Notes under the pieces: generated by a model
The model's database searches: none
What the model was told of the DNA's origin: nothing
Seen by the model: the letters and a program-made list of their open reading frames with translations, nothing else
DNA from: Macrobrachium rosenbergii
Taxonomy: Eukaryota; Arthropoda; Malacostraca; Decapoda; Palaemonidae
Direction: 5' to 3'
DNA: 64,000 nt
Assembly: GCF_040412425.1 (NCBI RefSeq)
Contig: NC_089744.1
Location: forward strand, 30,883,501-30,947,500
Shown: one piece after another, positions 11,930-24,058 of the stretch
How positions within the stretch are numbered: the stretch's first letter is position 1
How the letters are laid out: each line of letters opens with the position of its first letter
Program-made: the position numbers and the translations under genes

Positions 11930-12500
11930 GTCGGCAATTATGCATCGTCGAGGGTACAGAGTGGTGAGGTATCTAGACAATCGGTTGATCCTTGCCTCCT
12001 CTCTAGAGGAGCTAGTAAGAGCGAGGGAGTTCTTGTGGAATTTTTAACTTATTCAGGTAGGAGGATTCTCTCTCTTCCTTTGAGGGTTTTCCCAACCCTG
12101 GAGAGGATCCAGTTGGTCCTTCAGCAGGTAGAAGGGTTCCTTTTCAGCAGGGAATGGCCGGTACCAACTTGGAGAAGCCTCTTAGGGAGAATTCTGTCTC
12201 TCTTTTAATTCCAGGGTCTCATCTCCAGATGCGCTCTCTTCAGGTATGTCTCAGGAATCACTGGGACTTCTGCAACGAGAACCCAGTTATAGTCGGGAGC
12301 GATTCTTGCCTGTTGGATCGTCTGTGGTGGTCAGAAGTGCATCTGACACCGGGAAGGTCTATAGACTCCCCTCTTCCCGACTTTTATTTGTACACAGATG
12401 CCTCAGATCAAGGTTGGGGAACAATCTTGGAGGAAACCCAGGCCTTGGGCCTCCGGGGGGATTCTGGAACGAGAGGAGTCAATAAATCTTTGGGAAATCA
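11930..12500 (+). pseudogene. Reverse transcriptase second half and RNase H start, element B
   Basis: The segment at 11940-12030 encodes 'VVRYLDNRLILASS', the catalytic YxDD region with N in place of the second D. It is followed by 'LPLRVFPTLERIQLVLQQV' and a WRSLLGRI piece typical of the reverse transcriptase thumb in DIRS elements. 12385-12420 encodes LYTDASDQGWG, the first RNase H motif. Motifs A and B upstream are absent, so the first half of the polymerase has been deleted or is beyond recognition. Confidence 0.65.
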
Positions 12501-13249
12501 AGGCTGTAAGAAGGCCCTGAGTTGTTTTCAGTCCTAGTGCGCAACAGAGTAGTGGCTATGTTTAGCAACAGCGTAATTGCCGTGTCGTATCTGAAGAACT
12601 CTGGGGGCGGGGGACAGGCTCAACAGAACTCAATACTGTAGCACAGAGTCGTGAGAGGGTGCGAAGAATGAAAAGTGTCTCCTCCTCCCCAATTTATATT
12701 GGGGAGCCTCAACGCACTGGCTGATTTGCTATTGCCCCCGTTAGGTATTGGGGGGGAGAGTGGACTTTGGCTCTGGAAGTAATATGTCAGGTTCTCCGGA
12801 AGTGGCCAGCAACTATGGACTTATTCACAATGTGATTAAATCATCTTCCAGTTTATTTCTCACAAATGATGGTCCCCATGTCGACAGGCACTAATGTGAC
12901 ATTACAAATTGGAGTCACATGCAGGTGTATGCCTTTCCTCCATCCGGTCTCATTCATCAGGTAATAAGGAAATTGCGGGAGAGTGTCAAGACGTCTATGA
13001 CTCTAATAGCTCCCTGCTCGCCATAACACGCTTAGTTTCCGGAACTCCTAGAGCTCCTTACGGAAGTTCTGATGTCCCTACCCATGCGAAACTACTTCTC
13101 AGATGACCGCATTCTCACCATTATTATCCAAACCCTCGCGTGCTGTACCTAGTTGCAGGGCGACTGTAGAGAGAGCCGCTAGACAGTCCGGACTCCCTAA
13201 GCTGTGTCTAGACAGCTTTCTTTTATCTTGAGAAAGTCAACCCGTAAGC

Positions 13250-14133
13250 CTTACCAGGTTCAGCTAGACAAGGTTTAGAAGTTAGTGTCATAAGGAAGGT
13301 CATTCCATCTCTAGACCTTCCATAGCCAAAATAGCTGATTTTCTTTTATTCCTTCGGAAAATCAAGGGTCCTTCGTATTGGGCTGTTGCTGACCACCGCT
13401 CAACGATTAGCGGTACAATCAGTTTCCACCTTCCTGAAAACTCTAGTAGTAAGATAATCAATGATTTATTACGTTCTTTTTAAGATTGAACATCCTGTCT
13501 TGCCGACTCGGGCCCCTCTGTGGGACTTGGTGTAAGTACTTCAATATTTTTTTTGCGTTCCCCTGCCTTTGAACCCATTGAAGCTATAACATTAAGACAC
13601 TGACTAAGAAGTTGCTTTTTCTTACAGCTTTAGCTTCAGCTAGAGGGTTGGGCAAGCTTCAGGCAGTTTCTAGGTTGGGTTCCTGTGTGAGAAATGATAC
13701 GTATTTGTCTGTCCTCCGGAATTTGTGGCGAAGACAGAGTCGGAGGTTAAAACTCTGCCTCATTCATTTAAAGTTCTTTATCTGCAAGTGTTCGTTACCG
13801 GCGATCCAGCAGAGATATCTTTATGTCCAGTGCGAGCATTAAAGTCTATTTATCAAAGGTTGGGAAACTCTGTCCGCTTCCGCATACACTTCTTGTCTCA
13901 CCATGGAATCCTTCCCGTCTGCTATCAAAGAATGTGATTGGTTACTTTCGGAGGGAGGTGATTTCACAGGCTTCTCAGGGTTGTTCTTCGTTGTCTTCAG
14001 CTCTGTATTTCCCCAACCGCACAGTATTCAGAGTATGTCCACTTCATCTTCCTTTCTAAGGAATTATTCAGTACCTCCTATTCTGGAGGCAGCTATTTGG
14101 AAGTCCATCTCAATGTTTACTTCCTTTACTTAA
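13250..14133 (+). pseudogene. Tyrosine recombinase remnant of element B
   Basis: Short open pieces hold 'FLTALASARGLGKLQAVS', a decayed form of the arginine box (ALATAKRVSELQAFS in D), and 'ISLCPVRALKSIYQRLG', matching the CPVRAL motif. The HxxR and Tyr boxes are not intact. Order and spacing match the other DIRS copies. Confidence 0.6.
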
Positions 14134-14150
14134 GAGATGTTCGATTTGCC

Positions 14151-14709
14151 TCATAGCGTGTAGCGGCTAAGTCTACTGTCTAGGGTGCGTTTATTTAGCT
14201 GAGGTGGTATTTGCTTAGTGCGGAGGTTTGGAGGGTTATTTTCTTAGTCCACGTGTAGTGGCAAAGTCTAGTATCTTAACATTTAAAATACAATTCCTTA
14301 TTATTTTGAAAAATAAATCACATCAGTTAATGGTATGACTTAGGAAAGTGTGGAAAGAGTATATTTCCTCTCGACAAAATTACATTCTCAGTTTTTCCCA
14401 TACCTTTGGAAAATAGATATAGTATGATAGACAAAAAAGACAACTACTTTGCTGTATCTAGTATTAAGACAATCCACTATGAAAGGCCTTTTTTTTCTAA
14501 TAAGTAATGATAATTTCTATTGTAACTTCCCTGTTCCAAAAGTGGAAGTGTTTCATAGAAAACCTTATAATTGGGCAAAGTCTGATTGCCACTAGCAGTT
14601 ACCTCGCTAGTTTAAGCAACTATTCAGTTCTCGGTGTTGAGTAATGAGCTTGAATAGTGGGGTTTTATATCTGGAGTAAATCTGTTTTAAATTTTGCTTG
14701 TTATTGCAG
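14151..14709. other. Intron sequence without recognised feature
   Basis: AT-rich sequence between the end of element B and the next ZW10 exon. It may include the undetected right end of B. No motif was recognised. Confidence 0.5.
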
Positions 14710-14839
14710 GCCAATCATCAATTGTCATGCTGAACTCAAAATGACAGAGCGTAGTGATGGATATTCTATTCAGGTGATACAGCAGGACAGTAAAAAGGGG
14801 AATGTTCCTGCAGCAATAGTTTTTATGACTTTACAACAA
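14710..14839 (+). CDS. ZW10: ZW10 exon 2 in window
   Basis: The acceptor is 'ttattgcag|GCCAATC' and the donor 'TTACAACAA|gtaagt'. The first base completes the Arg codon from the preceding exon, and the exon ends in phase 0. It encodes 'PIINCHAELKMTER' and 'AAIVFMTLQQ', equivalent to the human stretch that starts RPLASCPSLHAVIE. The intron before it is 12.35 kb and holds elements A and B. Confidence 0.9.
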
Positions 14840-15000
14840 GTAAGTCTGCTTTTAAGGTTTTTTGTATGGTCAGTATATTTTTTGTGTTATATTGTTGCTG
14901 TCATAAATTAGTGGCTTGCTTTTCCTTTTTTTTTATTAAACAGAAAATGTGTCCTTAATTTAGGAACAAAAGTGAACATCGTAATCTTCTGAATTCTGAT

Positions 15001-15160
15001 TTGTTCCGACACGATATACAAACGATCTGTCCTTTACGTTAGGAATTACTTACGGCAAAGCTGGACACGGCCGTTAAATTCTTGAACAAGGTGGTTAGGC
15101 AGTAACTACCGTCAGGTAGGTGGGAATACCTGCCTGCCTGGATGTAAACATTCCAGTTTG
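15001..15160 (+). repeat. Element C left inverted terminal repeat
   Basis: It is collinear with the A left ITR: TTGTTCCGACACGATATAC, then 'ggaattact', 'acaaggtggttaggcagt', and 'gatgtaaaca'. Inverted copies are present in the right ITR of C at 22315-22450. Confidence 0.85.
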
Positions 15161-16160
15161 CTTTCGGCGTCATGTGTTGCAGACATGTTTTTGGATCTCT
15201 TTGCCTGACTGTTGTTAAGCTCATTATTATCCTGGTGGGATCTTTCCGTATTTTTGTGTATATATTACGTGTTTGATATTTATTAACACAATCCCATGAT
15301 TTGTGATAGCCTTGCATAAGCCGTCGTTCCCCTGTGTCTGTGTCTTGGGTTTGATGGCCAAGGGCATATTTAGAGGGGCGTAACCGAGTGGTAATGCTTC
15401 TCTTCCAGTAGCCCTTTATTTAGATACTGAAGGCGTTCCCTTGTACGTTTGGAGATATTAGATTGGGACATAATATCTTTGCTCCCCTACATTGATGGGG
15501 ACATAAAGAGTTCGATTCCCATCCTGGGCTCCCGCCTCCATGTACAAGGGCATGACTACTTCCTTTCTACTTGTGCTGAGTGTTGTTTTCACCGCCTGTG
15601 CTATGGAGAGTTGGGGGGGGTGGGGCCAAGGTTGCGGGCGTCGCCGATAAGTTTCTCTTCCATGGCACCCTTGGTAGCCTCTCCTCCTTCCATCTCTCTC
15701 CCTGTAGGTTCTTCCTTATCTCTCCTTCGGTAGAGATCTCTCTCCTTCGCCCTCTTCGCTTGCTCGTTGGGCGAAGACCACGACGGGGGGGGCGGGGGTG
15801 ACCTCTTCTCAGGGGCCTCCTCTTGCTGCGTACGGCAGTTCCCCTCGGAGTGAGAGGAGTTTCCCTCTACTAATTTTCTTTGCTTTTTCTTTCAGGTTGA
15901 CAGTGAGTTTCGTAGGCACAGCAGTAGGTGGCTGGATATCTCAGTTGGGATATCTCTGCACGAAGGAGTCCCGACGTTCATTCAGTGTTGCTTTGGGACT
16001 GACCACAGTACCTGGTTGGAATGACACAGTTCCACATCGGGATCATTCCGACTGTTTTCGCCGATGTGGATTGATCGCTGTCATTGCTGGCCTTCATGCA
16101 TGCTGTGGCACTGCCTCTGGCGTATCTGTGGTCCATCTGCTTCTGCCGTTTCCTGTGTTA

Positions 16161-16226
16161 TGCTCCTGTTGACTTGATGACAGTCTCTGGGCATGCTCCT
16201 GTTGACTTGACGACAGTCTCTGGGCA
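16161..16226 (+). repeat. 33-bp tandem duplication in element C
   Basis: Two adjacent units at 16161-16193 and 16194-16226 differ at one base (tgatgaca against tgacgaca). This is a local duplication inside decayed DIRS sequence. Confidence 0.85.
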
Positions 16227-16904
16227 GCTCTTCTTGGTCTACTGCCGCAGCCATCCTGATCATTCCTGTCGCTGCTGGTGATGTTCATGTGACGTTCCTG
16301 GCCGTTGCTGTAGCTCCTGTCTCCCGAACTGCTTCCGTAGCTCCTGCACTGGCTGTCTTGATCGTGCTTGCTGCTTCTCCTGGTGGTTGTGTCCTGGGCC
16401 GCTTCCATTGTGATCCTGCCTAGCTGCCCTGGAGGTTACGACATTTCGTGTCCACCATCCTGTAGAAGATGTCGGAGTGAAGGTGAAGGAAGTCACCCTG
16501 TGGAAGTAGCCCTGTCTTCTTCAACTTATCTTCGATTTCGTCTTCTGCTGCCTCTTCCCTTCCTCTCCCGAGGTTCGAGGGGGTCCTAGGAACCAGATAG
16601 GCCTCCATCGGCTGAAGGAGGGGAAGGCTGCTTCTATCCCCTTGGTGTCCTTAGACGTCTAGGGACTGCCTCCTTCTGAGGAGGCAGTGGATATCTTGCT
16701 GGCTCTGCCCAACCTTCGGGTTAGGGAATCGATTTGCATACCCCTGGGTTTTGTGTTTCGGGACCGCAGGTGTGCAGACCTTGGTTTGCGATCCCGTTCC
16801 CAGTCCTAGAGGTCCTGCCTGTAAGACAGGTGCTGCTTCGGGCGCTCATTCGCGAGCCGCTTCAAGTGCTCAAGATTCTGTGGAACATCGAGTATCCCGA
16901 TCTG

Positions 16905-17293
16905 GTCTGAAGAGTACTCTCCTGGCCCAGTTTGGGAGAAGTGCGAAGAGAAAAATCATAAGGCACCCAGGTGTTCAGCTCTTCCTGCCAGCATTATTAC
17001 AGTTTTGCATCAAAAAACCTTCAAATTAGTGATTATTCTGCCATTTTGGGGCCATATTTCTTCCCAGCCTGGTGTCTCGTTCCTGTAGGTTCCGAACACC
17101 AGAAGAAGCAGGGAAGAAATTAATTTCAAGATGATCCTGTGGAACTTCTTTGGGACTGACTCTTATAGGAGACAAGTTTATCTTTTGGCTGTTCCTGCCT
17201 CGGCAGGAACTGAAGAGTACATTCTCCAGTTTGGGAGGTCTTGCATTTTGGGCCGAGGCACCCAGTGCTCAGCCTCTTCCTGCCAGCACTACA
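16905..17293 (+). repeat. Direct duplication flanking a MITE fragment in element C
   Basis: 16910-17000 and 17205-17293 share 'tgaagagtac', 'cagtttggga', 'ggcacccag', 'ctcttcctgccagca' in the same order. Between them, 16993-17073 matches the interior of the MITE at 59554-59913 ('ccttcaaatta', then 'ttttggggccatatttcttc'). Confidence 0.6.
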
Positions 17294-19212
17294 CTTGTTC
17301 CTCGTCTTAGAAATCTGTGTCTAAGACTGGTTCTGTGCCTGGCTCTTTTTGATTTCTTAGGGAAACCAGAAAACAGGGCCCTTCTGATTTTTGGGAGTCG
17401 TAGGTTGACTGACTCTTATGAATCACGAGCTGGCTGTTCTCCTGACAAGAGAAAGTGGAAACTTGCCATTTGTGGGAGCCGCAAGAGCTCACTGCCCGCC
17501 AGCTGCTTTGGTTGACTTGGTTCTGTTTCATCCTTTTGTTTCTTGAACCTTAGGGTTTGGGCGCAGGATTGCAGACACAGAATCAAAGCTCTCTTGAAAC
17601 CTTCTTCACCAGGTGGGCCGCACTGCCCGCCAGGAGTGTTGAGTTGCTTGGAAACTATCCTTTTGCTTAGTTCACGGCAGAGGATAGCAGACACAGTTCT
17701 GCTCTGTCCAGTTCCGATTGTGTTCACGGCAGACGAGTTCTGCTCTGTCCAGTTCGAATCAATCTCGGCTTTGGCTCACCCGACGTGCCTCCCAGTCCAC
17801 CATATACTACCCAATCTGGATCGTGTTCGCATGATCGCTCGGCTCTGCCCCGGCGAGTGTTTCCGAATTGGGTCCTCGGCTCTGTTCGAGTGAACTGTCT
17901 GCTCTTCCCAGGAAAATGCTTATCCACGGCACAAGCGCTCTTCTTCCCGTGTGGCTATAATCTCCTTCGGTTGATTATCGCTCACGGTCTGCCTCTCTTG
18001 CTGGTCTTAACTGGCAGGACAGGTAGGGGTACTCTTTCTCCTCACCTGTTCTCTTTTCTTCTCGGTTGTTCCTAGAGGCACGAGACAGACAGAGAGAGCT
18101 CCGACAAATTTGTCTTCGGAATTCAGCTGCCTGGCGTGCTTTGGGTGTCGGTCCCCCAATTGTCTCGTAGTGCAACCAGGTAGCTGAGGAGGGTTTCTTG
18201 GGATCTGTCAAGGTCTCCCTCCAAGGAGAGAGGTACAGGAGTTTCACGCTTCGGAAGCAGTGAGGGTCTTCCTCTTGAAGTTGCGATCGCCCTCGTTTTT
18301 CAGAGAACTTCGTGCCGATTCGTCACTGCAAGGATCCCAGGACAGGACCACGGTTCCCCCAATGAATAATCTTCACTCGCAACCATTGCAGTTCCCGAGG
18401 GGCCGAGAGTTTTGGGGGCTGCCGCGGTCCTTTCTTGTGAGAGTGCTCTCGACCAGATGAACACTTTTCTTCGGAGAAGGAGTTCATTCAGGTCGAGACA
18501 CCAAGCTTCTCCCTTGCCTTGACAGAATACAAATTCTTCTTGCCTCGGAGGGTCTTGCCGACTGCAGGTTGTTCTGGCTCTGCTTCACCTGGACTGGGTT
18601 CTCTCTCTGCTTCTCCTTGCCGTGAAGGATATTCTCTTCGCAACGAGAGGCGGCGATCTTGGAGGGCTCCTGCTGGTTTCCTCCAGGCAGTCTCCTGATG
18701 GATCCATGAACCTTCACTTTTAGGCTTTCTCTCCTCAGATACGACCATTCCTGGAAAGAACCCTGCCTTCTGGAGACTGGTCCTTTCCGGGGGTGGGTCT
18801 TCATCTACCAGACGGCAATCTGTGGGCAATGCTGTTCCTAAGAAGAAGGACTTTGTCCTAATTCAGATGTCCGGTTTCGTAAGTCCCGAGTTGGGTCGAC
18901 CCTTAGGAATGAACCTTTACTTGGTTCTGCATCTCTCTTTCAGAGATTTGCCAGATACCGCAGTAATCAAGGTTTGTACCAGCACACTGCATTGTCCTTT
19001 GGACAGTGGCCATGACCTTTGGGTCTTAGTCATCTCGGCTCGGCCTTGAGTTCAAGCCAGCCCCCCTCAGCTCCTAGAAGTCCCAGGCTTCGGAAGAAGA
19101 TCGCGGAACACATAGCCCTCTTCTTCCCTTCTGGGAAAGTGCACTTAACTGTGTCTCTTTCCACCCTCTTTTCCATAAGGGAGGAGGGTGGAAAGGAAGA
19201 GAGAAAGAAGCA

Positions 19213-19487
19213 CAGGCAGTCCCCGGTTAACAGCGATCCGGTTTTATGGGGCTTGTCTAGCGACGAAAATCAACAATTTTGACGCTGAAAATCGCCGATT
19301 TCCGCTTAACGGCGCCAATAATTGGGTATTGGTGCCGATACATACCTAACAGAGGCGCCGATAACCAAAAATTCGGTGGTTTCGGCACCAATAGCCTCTG
19401 AAAAAGCGCCGAAATCAGTTAGCAGCGATTTTCAGTTATCATCACACCCTCAGAAACGGAACCCTACTGATAACCGTGGACTGCATG
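19213..19487. mobile_element. CAGGCAGTCCCCGG-ended MITE nested in element C
   Basis: The left end reads CAGGCAGTCCCCGGTTAAC and the right end reads 'gataaccgtggactgcatg', its decayed inverse, followed by TA. The interior has repeated 'gcgccgataacc'-like words in both orientations. Ends and the TA-like flank fit a non-autonomous Tc1/mariner-pogo type element, the same group as 59554-59913 and 62904-63088. It has no coding capacity. Confidence 0.7.
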
Positions 19488-20879
19488 TATCGACCGGGAA
19501 GAAGTTCTCCTACTGCAGATGCCTGGATGAAATGATACTCATCGAGCCTCTGGAGCTGGCACCGACATTGCCGAGACCTGGGAATGGATTCCTTCAGGAG
19601 AAGTATCTATTTCCCTTAGGTCTCAGCAATTCTTTTCATCAAACTTTCATCCCACTTCCTCTCCCATGCTCCTGATTTTGGAAATGCCAGCCCGGCTAGA
19701 GCTAATCGTCTTGGTATCTTGTAATCTTGCAGAAGCTTCCCCATTGTGGAGAATGGAGGTCTGCTTTCATCCCTCCATCCTTCTTTCCTCTTTGAAATAT
19801 GAGGAAAGAGTTAGGCTAATGCTTGATTGAAGGAACCTTTGGATATGCTTGCATATTCCCCTCACATCATGTGTCTACTTCTGGATTCACCAATTGAGGA
19901 ATAGGTGCACACCTGTAAAGACTGTCTTGAAGGTGTGTGACCGAGATGATTAATACCTTCTCATCAACATCCTGGACTCAAGGCACCCTGTTGACCCTCC
20001 GAGAATTCAGGATGAGTTTTGCGACACTCAGTGGTTTCATTGAACAACATAACCACAGTAGTGGCATTCGTCGACAAATTAGAGGTAATCGTTTTTTCCT
20101 CCTGTTTCATCTGTCGACATTTGTAGGTACTTGAGTGTTCTATAGCATAGTCGATAGCTTAATTAGCCAGATACATTCCCGGTGCGGATATATTGGTAGG
20201 TGAGCTTGGCCTCGGGTTTGAGTGATCGGGATAGAACGTGCTCTTCACTCTTTTCCTCACAAAGATTCACAAAGAGACTGCTCAACTGAGAGATCCCTAC
20301 TGTTTTTCTGTTGCCTCCCTGCACAACAATGTTGGTAGTTTTCTCGCTCCTTCATACCAGACCCAGAGGCCGCTATGGTGAGGCATGCTGTCTTTTTGGG
20401 AAAAATCGATATCTACCTTTTTCTCTCCATATTTGTCTGTTTCGCTAGGGGTTCACAAGCATTTCTCACCCCGAGCTACATACAAATGCTGGAAGACTTT
20501 GCCTTTCACCCGATCTGATAGCTCTACTTCCAGTTAATTGAGAAGAATTCTGCTTGACCCAACCTCCTGTAGCAGCTACAGAAGAAGCGGTTCTTCAGGC
20601 AGTACATCCCTGTGTGTTCAGGACTGGGAGACCTTCCAACTTTCCTTGCAAGCATAGGCTTTCTCACTGAGCGGCAACGGATATAGCTAGATATCTCTTG
20701 AAATCCTCTGCAACACTGTCCCAGGGACTGTGTCTTCGCTGGTTGGTGTCGTTGACGGAACTTCTTCTCGGGTGAGAGTCGCTCTTCAAGTCTGGACTTC
20801 TTCGTCTTCTCTGCCAAGGGTTGCTTCTCTCCCTTTCATTTGTGAAGAACATAGGCCCTTGTGACCTAGTCCTCTATCT

Positions 20880-21480
20880 GAAGTAGCCTTCTTCTCATTC
20901 GAGATTTAGGTACGGATGAGAAGCTTCTTCTGTCTTGCTGTCCCAGGGAACTGTTCCCTGTGTAGCATGTGACTCGTTTAGGGTTCCTGTCCCGTGCTCT
21001 GCACGCCCCCTTACGAGAGTTGTCAGATAGAGATGTGCCCTCTTAGGACCATCTCTCATCTCACTCCAGCCTTGGCGTAGAAGATGGAAGAACAGGTGAA
21101 GGGGATCAATACCTAGACCCATTCTCGGATGTTGTAAGTGGACTCCAAATCCATCGGCATCTATTGTTGGGTTCAAGTCCTTCTTGCTCCCCTTCTCCTT
21201 GGATTTTTTGTCGATGATCCAGATAATTCGTTACTTTGTCCTATTAGGGAGCTATGGTACTTTCAGAAAAGGCTCGACATTCCTAACCTGGATGTCGTTG
21301 ACGTTTTCGGTAGCACTATCTCTCCCAAGGAAGAATTGCCTAAGGACACATCTTTCTCCTGGCTTCGTGAAGCAATTGAAGGAGGTACTCAGCAGCTGGC
21401 AATGACAGTACCAGTACTTTTCACCCGAGAACTCATGAAGGCAATGGCTTGGTCCATCCCTCGCATTCCATAAGTTTCTG
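20880..21480 (+). pseudogene. Tyrosine recombinase remnant of element C
   Basis: The frame 21138-21473 encodes 'SLLCPIRELWYFQKRL', matching the CPVRAL motif of DIRS recombinases, followed after an expected gap by SWLREAI, the segment that precedes the HxxR box (SFWLRE in related copies). Later 'RELMKAMAWS' stands where AHEVR should be, and the catalytic residues are lost. Upstream recombinase boxes could not be read. Confidence 0.6.
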
Positions 21481-22140
21481 TCAGTCTTGAAGCAAGATGT
21501 GGTCTCATAGACCACACTCTTGTCTTCCTGTGGTCTTGCCCACAGGTCCTTGGAACCTTTTTTCCTTGGCCCTGTGATGGCTGCTCAGCAAGTTGTGTTG
21601 TCTTACCCAGCTCCTTCAAAAGGACGAGTAGCATCTCGCCTAAGTTGTTGGCTTCGGAAGTGAAAAGGATACCGAGAGTGACTGGCCTCTCTTCTGCCTC
21701 TTTCCCCGTCCTCCTACTTCTCCTCTTTGGGATGAGAATAGGACTTGAACCAATACTTGCTGGTTCTGGCGTCTGATGCGGTAAGGCTACACATCAAACA
21801 CCCGTTCTATTTTTCTTCTAGAATCACAGAAGCAATTCTGCTCCTTCCTCTAGCAAGGGGAGGAAGGAGAGACTGGCAAGAAGGGAAACCCTATCTCGGG
21901 TTTTTCCTTACTACCTCCGACTCTAAGATTCTTCCAGCCTATTTTGTAGGAGTTACGTTTCCTCACTCATGCGAAAAGGTCCAGTATCTAACATTTGACC
22001 TTGCAGTTTGTACACTCTGATCAATATGTCAGAAGCACAGTACTCCTCGCTCTTTTGACCAGGAGGAGCAGCCCAGGTGTGCAGAACTCCAGTCAGTTCA
22101 AGAGACTCACTCAGATTCCTCCCTCCAACGAGTGAGTCTT

Positions 22141-22480
22141 TCTAGTGTAAAGGACCGATGGTTTGTATATCATGTTGGAACAAATCACAATTTTTGAAAG
22201 TAAATTGTATTTTTCCTAACTATACAAACCTGAGATCCTTTACATAGCCTTTTATGCCTGCCTCATGCTACCCCTCAATCTGAACCTGGACCGAGAGGCA
22301 AACTGGAATGTTTACATCTGGGCAGGCGGGTATTCCCCCCTACTTGGCGGTAGTTACTGCCTAACCACCTTGTTCAAGAGTTTAACGGCTGTGTCCAGCT
22401 TCGCTGTAAGTAATTCCTAATGTAAAGGACCTCAGGTTTGTATAGTTAGGAAAAATACAATTTACTTTCAAAAATTGTGG
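22141..22480 (+). repeat. Element C internal complementary region plus right ITR
   Basis: 22150-22183 (ending 'ggaacaa') is the reverse complement of the left-ITR start. 22184-22235 is the reverse complement of the right end at 22430-22480 ('tcacaatttttgaaagtaaa' against 'tttactttcaaaaattgtg'). The joined sequence is the complement of a right-to-left end junction. 22315-22430 is an inverted copy of the left ITR. Confidence 0.85.
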
Positions 22481-23530
22481 TTTTTCTGTTCCTTTATAAA
22501 TTATTCAGTATTCTGGATATATATTTGTTTTAGCTGAAAAGTTGGATTTTTAAAACATAACTGCAGTATTAGTGAGGTAACTACTGTGCTTGGAAAATGC
22601 TTGTCAAATGCAATTAAAAGTCAAGATTACTTTTGGGAACTGGTTTAAGCACAAATGACACCCCTTCTACAGTAAGGGGACAATTGAAGGGATGCTATAC
22701 ATTATTAGGTGAGCCTAAATTATTCCAGCTGCACTGAAATCTTTTTGTATGTTGTGTATGTTTGCCGAGTGGCCTGCCTTTGCTATTTTTAATACTACCT
22801 GACAGCACAAGAATTAAAAGATGATCTGTGCATAACATTATCTCCTAGATATCCTGATGGGTAGCTTCTATTTTCCCCTTGCAGAAAAAGACAAATAGGA
22901 AATGGGTCTGAAGCCAGTGTCTGTCACATGAAATCATATCTTTTGGGTAACTCGTCCTTGCAGGCCTTCTTCAAGAAATTGTTTTGTATTCTTCTTTGTG
23001 ACCAAATTTCCATATAGAAACCCCAGCTTTATTCTGGGAATTTTAATAAGAATTGTGCATGGTACAGTACAATCAATATGTATCAACATTAATCATTCTG
23101 AGCAGTATGAATATATCTTATTGAATTTTTTATGCCTTTTTTATGTGTTTTGTTTCGTGTGCGGTTATGGTGTAACTTCTCTCTCTAGATTGAAGGTATA
23201 AAGATGAGTACTGTTTCTTTTTCTGATGTGTACAGGAAGTACACCAGTATTTACATATAGGTTTCAGTTACACATGTGGTAGGCTTTTTATGAAGACTAT
23301 GAAGAAAAATGTTGTTCTTTAAAGGTGAGGATAAAACAAGAGCTTTTTCTTGAGTGTAAACCTTGATGTATTATCGGAAATACACTTAAATCCTCAAACT
23401 GTATGAGGATTACTGCCCCCATCCAAAGTAATGAATTAAATCAAAAGTTCTACATGGACTGATTATACGGTACAGTATAAGGTTTCTGCTTGATCTTCTG
23501 ACTACGTGACCATTCTGGTTTGGTTTAGTT
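22481..23530. other. Intron sequence without recognised feature
   Basis: AT-rich ZW10 intron after element C. No gene, repeat or clear transposon end was recognised. Confidence 0.55.
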
Positions 23531-24058
23531 TTGCTGCCCATGGGGCCTGCTAATCCTGGCTGTAGGACAAGGAGGTCAAGTATTTGGCTTTCCATCTGTC
23601 TAAGAACTGTTTCTAGGTTGTTTGTTTCACATACAAAACATGGAGAGCATAGTTTTGGTAAGAACATGGCTGGGATTTATCCCGTCTAAATTATTAAAAG
23701 ATTTGTTTCCAGGCACTTTTGGTATCGAGTTAATTAGCATCACTTTCACATCCTTGCGGCACTTTGTCATATCTTGCAACCATAGAATTGTTTTTTTTAG
23801 AATAGTAAACTTTTATACAAAAACAGTAAGGCAAGGTGCCAGTTAATTCAGTACCAGCAGTGACTTGAAACAAATCTGTCAGTTCTTTAGATAAGATAAA
23901 TGCCAGCCATGCTCTTGTAGAAACTAAGCTGTCCAGATTCATAGGGGAAGCTAATAATCTTCGCTTATTCTGTGTACTGATCAAAAGCCAAATACTTGAC
24001 CTTTGTGACATCACACCCAGGATTTATGCCCTTCAGTTGAGCAGCAGATGGGCAGCAT
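23531..24058. repeat. Diverged inverted repeat, arms about 210-225 bp
   Basis: The left arm is 23531-23742 and the right arm 23835-24058, inverted, with a ~90-bp loop. Shared words are 'ttgctgcccat', 'ggtcaagtatttggctttt', 'acatggctgg.atttat' and 'agatttgttt'. Both arms, read in the same sense, encode a similar peptide pattern (TRxWLxFIxSKxLxDLF), which suggests each arm derives from a once-coding repeat. The family is not recognised. Confidence 0.65.

Larger units (their letters stand above)
8930..14150 (+). mobile_element. Degraded DIRS-like retrotransposon B, ends not defined
   Basis: The order of remnants is gag-like Cys box (about 9320-9440), Pro/Ser-rich gag (to about 11660), the second half of a reverse transcriptase (about 11930-12210), RNase H start (12370-12500), and tyrosine recombinase pieces (about 13250-14133). 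I could not find terminal repeats, so both boundaries are approximate. Many stops and shifts show it is old. It differs in sequence from A/C, D/F and E, so it is a separate family. Confidence 0.65.
15001..22480 (+). mobile_element. DIRS1-like retrotransposon C (same family as A)
   Basis: The left ITR starts at 15001 (TTGTTCCGACACGATATAC). The internal complementary region is at about 22141-22235 and the right ITR runs to 22480. The 3' untranslated part (21800-22140) matches element A. The 7.5-kb body is longer than expected for its content. Only recombinase remnants near the 3' end are recognisable; the rest is GC-richer decayed sequence with many short frames. A CAGGCAGTCCCCGG-ended MITE (19213-19487) and a fragment of a related MITE (about 16993-17073) are nested in it. 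The element sits in the ZW10 intron between exons 14710-14839 and 24546-24635. Confidence 0.8.

Noticed and set aside
16094..16608. Several - strand open frames rich in Gln, Arg and Ser
   Set aside because: They fall in GC-rich decayed sequence of element C and contain the 33-bp duplication. No similarity to a known protein was recognised.
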